From contig NZ_AVPL01000028.1 in assembly GCF_000768695.1 (NCBI RefSeq), positions 1-43,625 on the forward strand: DNA of 43,625 nucleotides, in the 5' to 3' direction. The notes beneath the pieces are model-generated. The model had not been told where the DNA came from and searched no databases. It worked only from the letters and a program-made list of their open reading frames with translations. Every line of letters begins with the position of its first letter. The stretch's first letter is position 1. Positions 41,168-43,625 of the stretch are shown piece after piece. Position numbers and translations under genes: made by a program. This DNA is from Knoellia aerolata DSM 18566 (GTDB taxonomy: Bacteria; Actinomycetota; Actinomycetes; Actinomycetales; Dermatophilaceae).

Positions 41168-42367
41168 TCACCCCGGACCGAGAACCCTGAGGTGCGCGGC
41201 GAGCAGCGCGTCGCCGTCCGCGGACCACGACAGGGACGGCCGCGCCGCCGCCACGGCGCGGACGAACCGCGGGTACTCCTCGACGAGCCGGTCGATCGCG
41301 CGGACGAGGCCGTCCGCGTCGCCGGGCGCGTAGAGGGTGCCGAGGTCGTGGGCCCGCACGAGGGCGCCGAGGTCGCCGACGTCGGTCGCGACGACGGGGA
41401 GCCCCAGGCTCACGGCGTGGAAGAGCTTGTTGGGCATCGCGAGGCGGTGGTTGAGCCAGGCGTCGCTGTGGGTGACGAGGGCGGCGCCGGCGCGGCGCAG
41501 CCGCTCGTCGAGCGCGGGGAGCGGCTCGGCGGGCAGCACCTCCACCCGTCCGGGGTCGAACGTGCGCAGCCATTCGTCGTCGCCGGGGCCGACGACGGTG
41601 ATCGGGAGCGCGCAGCGCCGGCTCGCGTCCGCGATGACCTCGAGCTCCCGGTATGCCGCGAGCCGGCCCCCGTAGACCAGTCCCGTCGGGGGGCCGGTCA
41701 CCGTCGACGCCGGTGCGACGTCGTCGCGCAGCGGGAACGTGTTGCGCACGACGGTGACCTCCGGCCAGTCGGGATGGTCCGCGCGCAGCGCGTCCGCGAC
41801 GCCGTCGCCGACGGTGACCACCGCGGCCGCATCGAGGGCGAGGCGGTGCTCCTCGAGCCGCTCGCGACGTCGCAGGAGCGGGGCCGGGCGCCCCTCGACC
41901 GGCCGCCCCACCCAGTACTCGTGGGTGTCGTAGACGAACGGCACTCCCCAGCTGTCGGCGAGGGTGTGGCCCGCCCCGAGGGCGGTGAAGTCGTGGACGT
42001 GGACGACGTCCGGCACGAGCCCGGTGGCACCCGACCACTCGAAGGCGCGGTCCGTGGCCTCGCGCTGCCACGCGAGGTAGCGACGCCGGACATGGAGCGG
42101 CAGGAGGAGCCAGCGGCCGGCGCGCTCGGGCCGCGACAGGCGCCGCGAGCGGGTCGCCGCCTGCGGGGCCCGGCCCGCGCCCTCGACGGTGATGCCCCGC
42201 GGGGGCACGAAGTCCTCGGGGACGGCACGCCCGATGATGTGCACCCGCGCACCCGCGGCGACGAGGGTGGCGGCCTCGCGCAGGACCCGGGTGTCGGTGG
42301 CGACGCCGGTCCAGACGAGCATGAGGACCGTTCGCCCCGAGAGGCCGGCTCCGGGCGGGGGTGGCAT
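41168..42367 (-). CDS. GT4 family glycosyltransferase
   Basis: The protein has 399 residues. It starts VLMLVWTGVATDTRVLREAA, followed by VHIIGRAVPEDF, PDVVHVHDFTALGAG, FVYDTHEYWVGRP, GLVYGGRLAAYRELEVIADA and the donor-site part NHRLAMPNKLFHAVSLGLPV. The DTRVL and HDF...YDTHEY motifs put it in the same broad paralogous group as the enzymes at 22631-31142, but it is shorter and diverged. Its ATG overlaps the stop of the GT2 gene (TGATG), so the two form a coupled pair at the right end of the locus. Confidence 0.87.
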   Translation of the reverse strand: MPPPPGAGLSGRTVLMLVWTGVATDTRVLREAATLVAAGARVHIIGRAVPEDFVPPRGITVEGAGRAPQAATRSRRLSRPERAGRWLLLPLHVRRRYLAWQREATDRAFEWSGATGLVPDVVHVHDFTALGAGHTLADSWGVPFVYDTHEYWVGRPVEGRPAPLLRRRERLEEHRLALDAAAVVTVGDGVADALRADHPDWPEVTVVRNTFPLRDDVAPASTVTGPPTGLVYGGRLAAYRELEVIADASRRCALPITVVGPGDDEWLRTFDPGRVEVLPAEPLPALDERLRRAGAALVTHSDAWLNHRLAMPNKLFHAVSLGLPVVATDVGDLGALVRAHDLGTLYAPGDADGLVRAIDRLVEEYPRFVRAVAAARPSLSWSADGDALLAAHLRVLGPG

Positions 42368-43374
42368 CAGGCGCTCCCCCGCCCCAGGGACCGCGGGCTC
42401 GTGAGGAAGCCGACCCCCCAGGACCAGTGCATCGTCGCCAGGGCCACGGGCGTGAGGGCCCGGGTCCGGGGTGGCTCGCCGCCGCTGATGGCCACGCCAC
42501 CGACGACGACACCCACCGCGTAGGCCGTGGGAACGAGGAGCGCGGGCGGCCAGAAGAGACCCAGCAGGGTCGCGGCGGTCGTGCCGACCACCATGACGGG
42601 CGGGGCGAGGTAGCGGGCGTTGACGGTCTCCGGGTGCTCGCGGGCGACGACGCGCCGCCACCGGCCGTACTGGAAGTACTGCCGGGCCAGGGCCGTGACG
42701 CTGGAGCGCGGCCGGTAGGTCACCTCGAGGTCGGGTGTGAACCAGACGGTGCCGCCGCTCTGGCGCAGCCGCAGGTTGAGGTGCCAGTCCTGGGTGCGGG
42801 TGTAGCGCTCGTCGTAGCCGCCGACGCGCTCGAGGGCGCTGCGCCGGAACGCACCGAGGTAGACCGTGTCGACCGGTCCGGCGCCCCCACCGACGTGGAA
42901 CGTGCCACCGCCGACGCCGATCCGGCTGCGCATCGCGCACGCGACGGCCCGCTCGAAGGCCGACCGGCCGACGGCCTTCATCAGCCCGCCCACGTTGTCG
43001 GCCCCGGTCTCGCGGAGGGTGCGCACCACCGTCGCGACGTAGTCGGAGGGGATCTCCGCGTGCCCGTCGACCCGGACGATGACGTCGTGGCGGGCCGCGC
43101 GGATCGCCGCGTTGAGGGCGGCCGGGGTGCGACCGGTCGGGTTGGCGACGGTGCGCACCCGGGCGTCGGAGGCCACGAGGTCGGCGGCGACCGCGTCGGT
43201 GCCGTCGGCCGACGGCCCGAGCGCGAGGACCACCTCGAGCTCGCCGGCATACGCCTGCGACAGCACCTGCGCCACCGCGTCACGCAAATGACGTCCCTCG
43301 TTGAGCACGGGGACGACCACGCTCACGGGAGGGGTCCCGACCGAGGCGTCGTCAGGGGGGGAGGGCTCGCTCAT
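42367..43374 (-). CDS. GT2 family glycosyltransferase, ExoA-like
   Basis: This 335-residue GT-A enzyme has VSVVVPVLNEGRHLRDAV (17-34), the metal/nucleotide motif VRVDGHAEIP (100-109), GGYDERYTRTQDWHLNLRLR (185-204, acceptor-side QDW) and FTPDLEVTYRPRSSVTALAR with YFQYGRWRRVVAREHP. This pattern matches the ExoA group of succinoglycan-type enzymes. A hydrophobic C-terminus (about 245-300) gives membrane helices. It may start or extend the glycan at the membrane. I chose the ATG at 43374 (MSEPSPPDD). An ATG at 43386 is immediately behind a G-run and less likely, and a longer frame to 43581 would cross the divergent gene. Confidence 0.87.
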   Translation of the reverse strand: MSEPSPPDDASVGTPPVSVVVPVLNEGRHLRDAVAQVLSQAYAGELEVVLALGPSADGTDAVAADLVASDARVRTVANPTGRTPAALNAAIRAARHDVIVRVDGHAEIPSDYVATVVRTLRETGADNVGGLMKAVGRSAFERAVACAMRSRIGVGGGTFHVGGGAGPVDTVYLGAFRRSALERVGGYDERYTRTQDWHLNLRLRQSGGTVWFTPDLEVTYRPRSSVTALARQYFQYGRWRRVVAREHPETVNARYLAPPVMVVGTTAATLLGLFWPPALLVPTAYAVGVVVGGVAISGGEPPRTRALTPVALATMHWSWGVGFLTSPRSLGRGSA

Positions 43375-43432
43375 CGCGACGATCATCCCCCAGCGCCGCC
43401 GTGGACGACGCACACAGGGTCGGCGCGCCGTT

Positions 43433-43461
43433 TTGCGTCGGCGGCGGCCCGGAGCGGAGTA
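43433..43461 (+). promoter_or_regulatory. Candidate promoter for the last gene
   Basis: -35 TTGCGT (43433-43438), 17-bp spacer, and -10 GAGTAT (43456-43461). The box ends 7 nt before the ATG at 43469, so the message may be leaderless. The -10 lacks the usual first T, so support is moderate. Confidence 0.35.
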
Positions 43462-43468
43462 TGGACGA

Positions 43469-43625
43469 ATGCCCGAACGCCCGACCCGCGACGACGACGC
43501 CCGGCCGATCCCTCGGCAGGGACGTCCGCGCGCGCCTCGGCCCGACCTCGACGACGCCGACGGCGTCTTCACCGTCGACACCCGCGGCCGGCGACGCGCG
43601 CCGGCCGCCAGGCCCCCCCGCCGGG
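43469..43625 (+). CDS. unidentified protein, 5' end only
   Basis: An open frame runs from the ATG at 43469 past the window edge (52 codons). It encodes a charged, Pro/Arg/Asp-rich segment (PERPTRDDDARPIPRQGRPR, then DLDDADGVFTVDTRGRRR). Such disordered, basic N-terminal tails are seen before the membrane helix of LytR-CpsA-Psr or cell-division proteins in actinobacteria, but no domain is visible, so I give no function. It is divergent from the GT2 gene with about 95 bp between starts. An ATG at 43461 opens another frame with less protein-like content. Confidence 0.5.
   Translation, partial: MPERPTRDDDARPIPRQGRPRAPRPDLDDADGVFTVDTRGRRRAPAARPPRR

Noticed and set aside
1-43625. Mobile elements, prophage, CRISPR arrays, tRNA and rRNA genes
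   Set aside because: I found no transposase or integrase motifs, no regularly spaced repeats and no tRNA-like TψC/anticodon patterns. The repeats seen are within genes and follow the protein modules.

Overview
This window is chromosomal DNA from a high-GC, Gram-positive actinobacterium. The base composition, frequent GTG and TTG starts, TANNNT -10 boxes placed right before start codons, a TIGR03089-family gene and a DUF222/HNH endonuclease tail all point there. Family traits fit Micrococcales, perhaps Intrasporangiaceae, but the genus is inference. I see no rRNA, tRNA, CRISPR array, insertion sequence, phage gene or replication origin. Coding density is very high: no gene-free stretch exceeds 300 bases, and the longest is 16135-16428.

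Region 1 (1-13.5 kb). The 3' end of an HNH endonuclease is followed by a lipoprotein with a von Willebrand A domain. Next is a minus-strand operon reading from 7924 down to 2175: GT2 glycosyltransferase, GT4 glycosyltransferase fused to a methyltransferase-like domain, LPG-synthase-type membrane protein, SAM methyltransferase and AlkA-like DNA glycosylase. Then come a TRIC-type channel, an alpha/beta hydrolase, an inositol-monophosphatase-family enzyme, a large polytopic membrane protein and a lipoprotein.

Region 2 (13.5-22.6 kb). This holds a TIGR03089 gene, a secreted protein with a peptidase-like domain and five peptidoglycan-binding repeats, the two subunits of a 3-oxoacid CoA-transferase (scoA, scoB), a secreted amidase with FG-GAP repeats, an acyltransferase-3 gene broken by a frameshift, and a second secreted FG-GAP protein.

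Region 3 (22.6-43.4 kb). This is a large surface-polysaccharide locus. A nucleotide-sugar dehydrogenase (25228-26538), Gfo/Idh/MocA dehydrogenase (33740-34726), DegT aminotransferase (34726-35823), hexapeptide N-acetyltransferase (35820-36419) and non-hydrolysing 2-epimerase (32668-33735) match the five steps from UDP-GlcNAc to a UDP-2,3-diacetamido-2,3-dideoxy-mannuronic acid. Around them lie seven glycosyltransferase genes, one of them a fusion of two enzymes, plus a methyltransferase/coiled-coil pair, a small unknown gene and a two-gene ABC polysaccharide exporter. The simplest reading is synthesis and ABC-dependent export of a cell-wall polymer containing a diacetamido-uronic acid. The window ends in the first 52 codons of a plus-strand gene.

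The features most worth a second look are the diacetamido-uronic acid pathway, the tandem-glycosyltransferase fusion with separate paralogues beside it, a possible split chain terminator/ruler pair (31150-32591), the acyltransferase frameshift, a glycosyltransferase whose best ribosome-binding site points to an ATC codon, and a set of apparently leaderless promoters.
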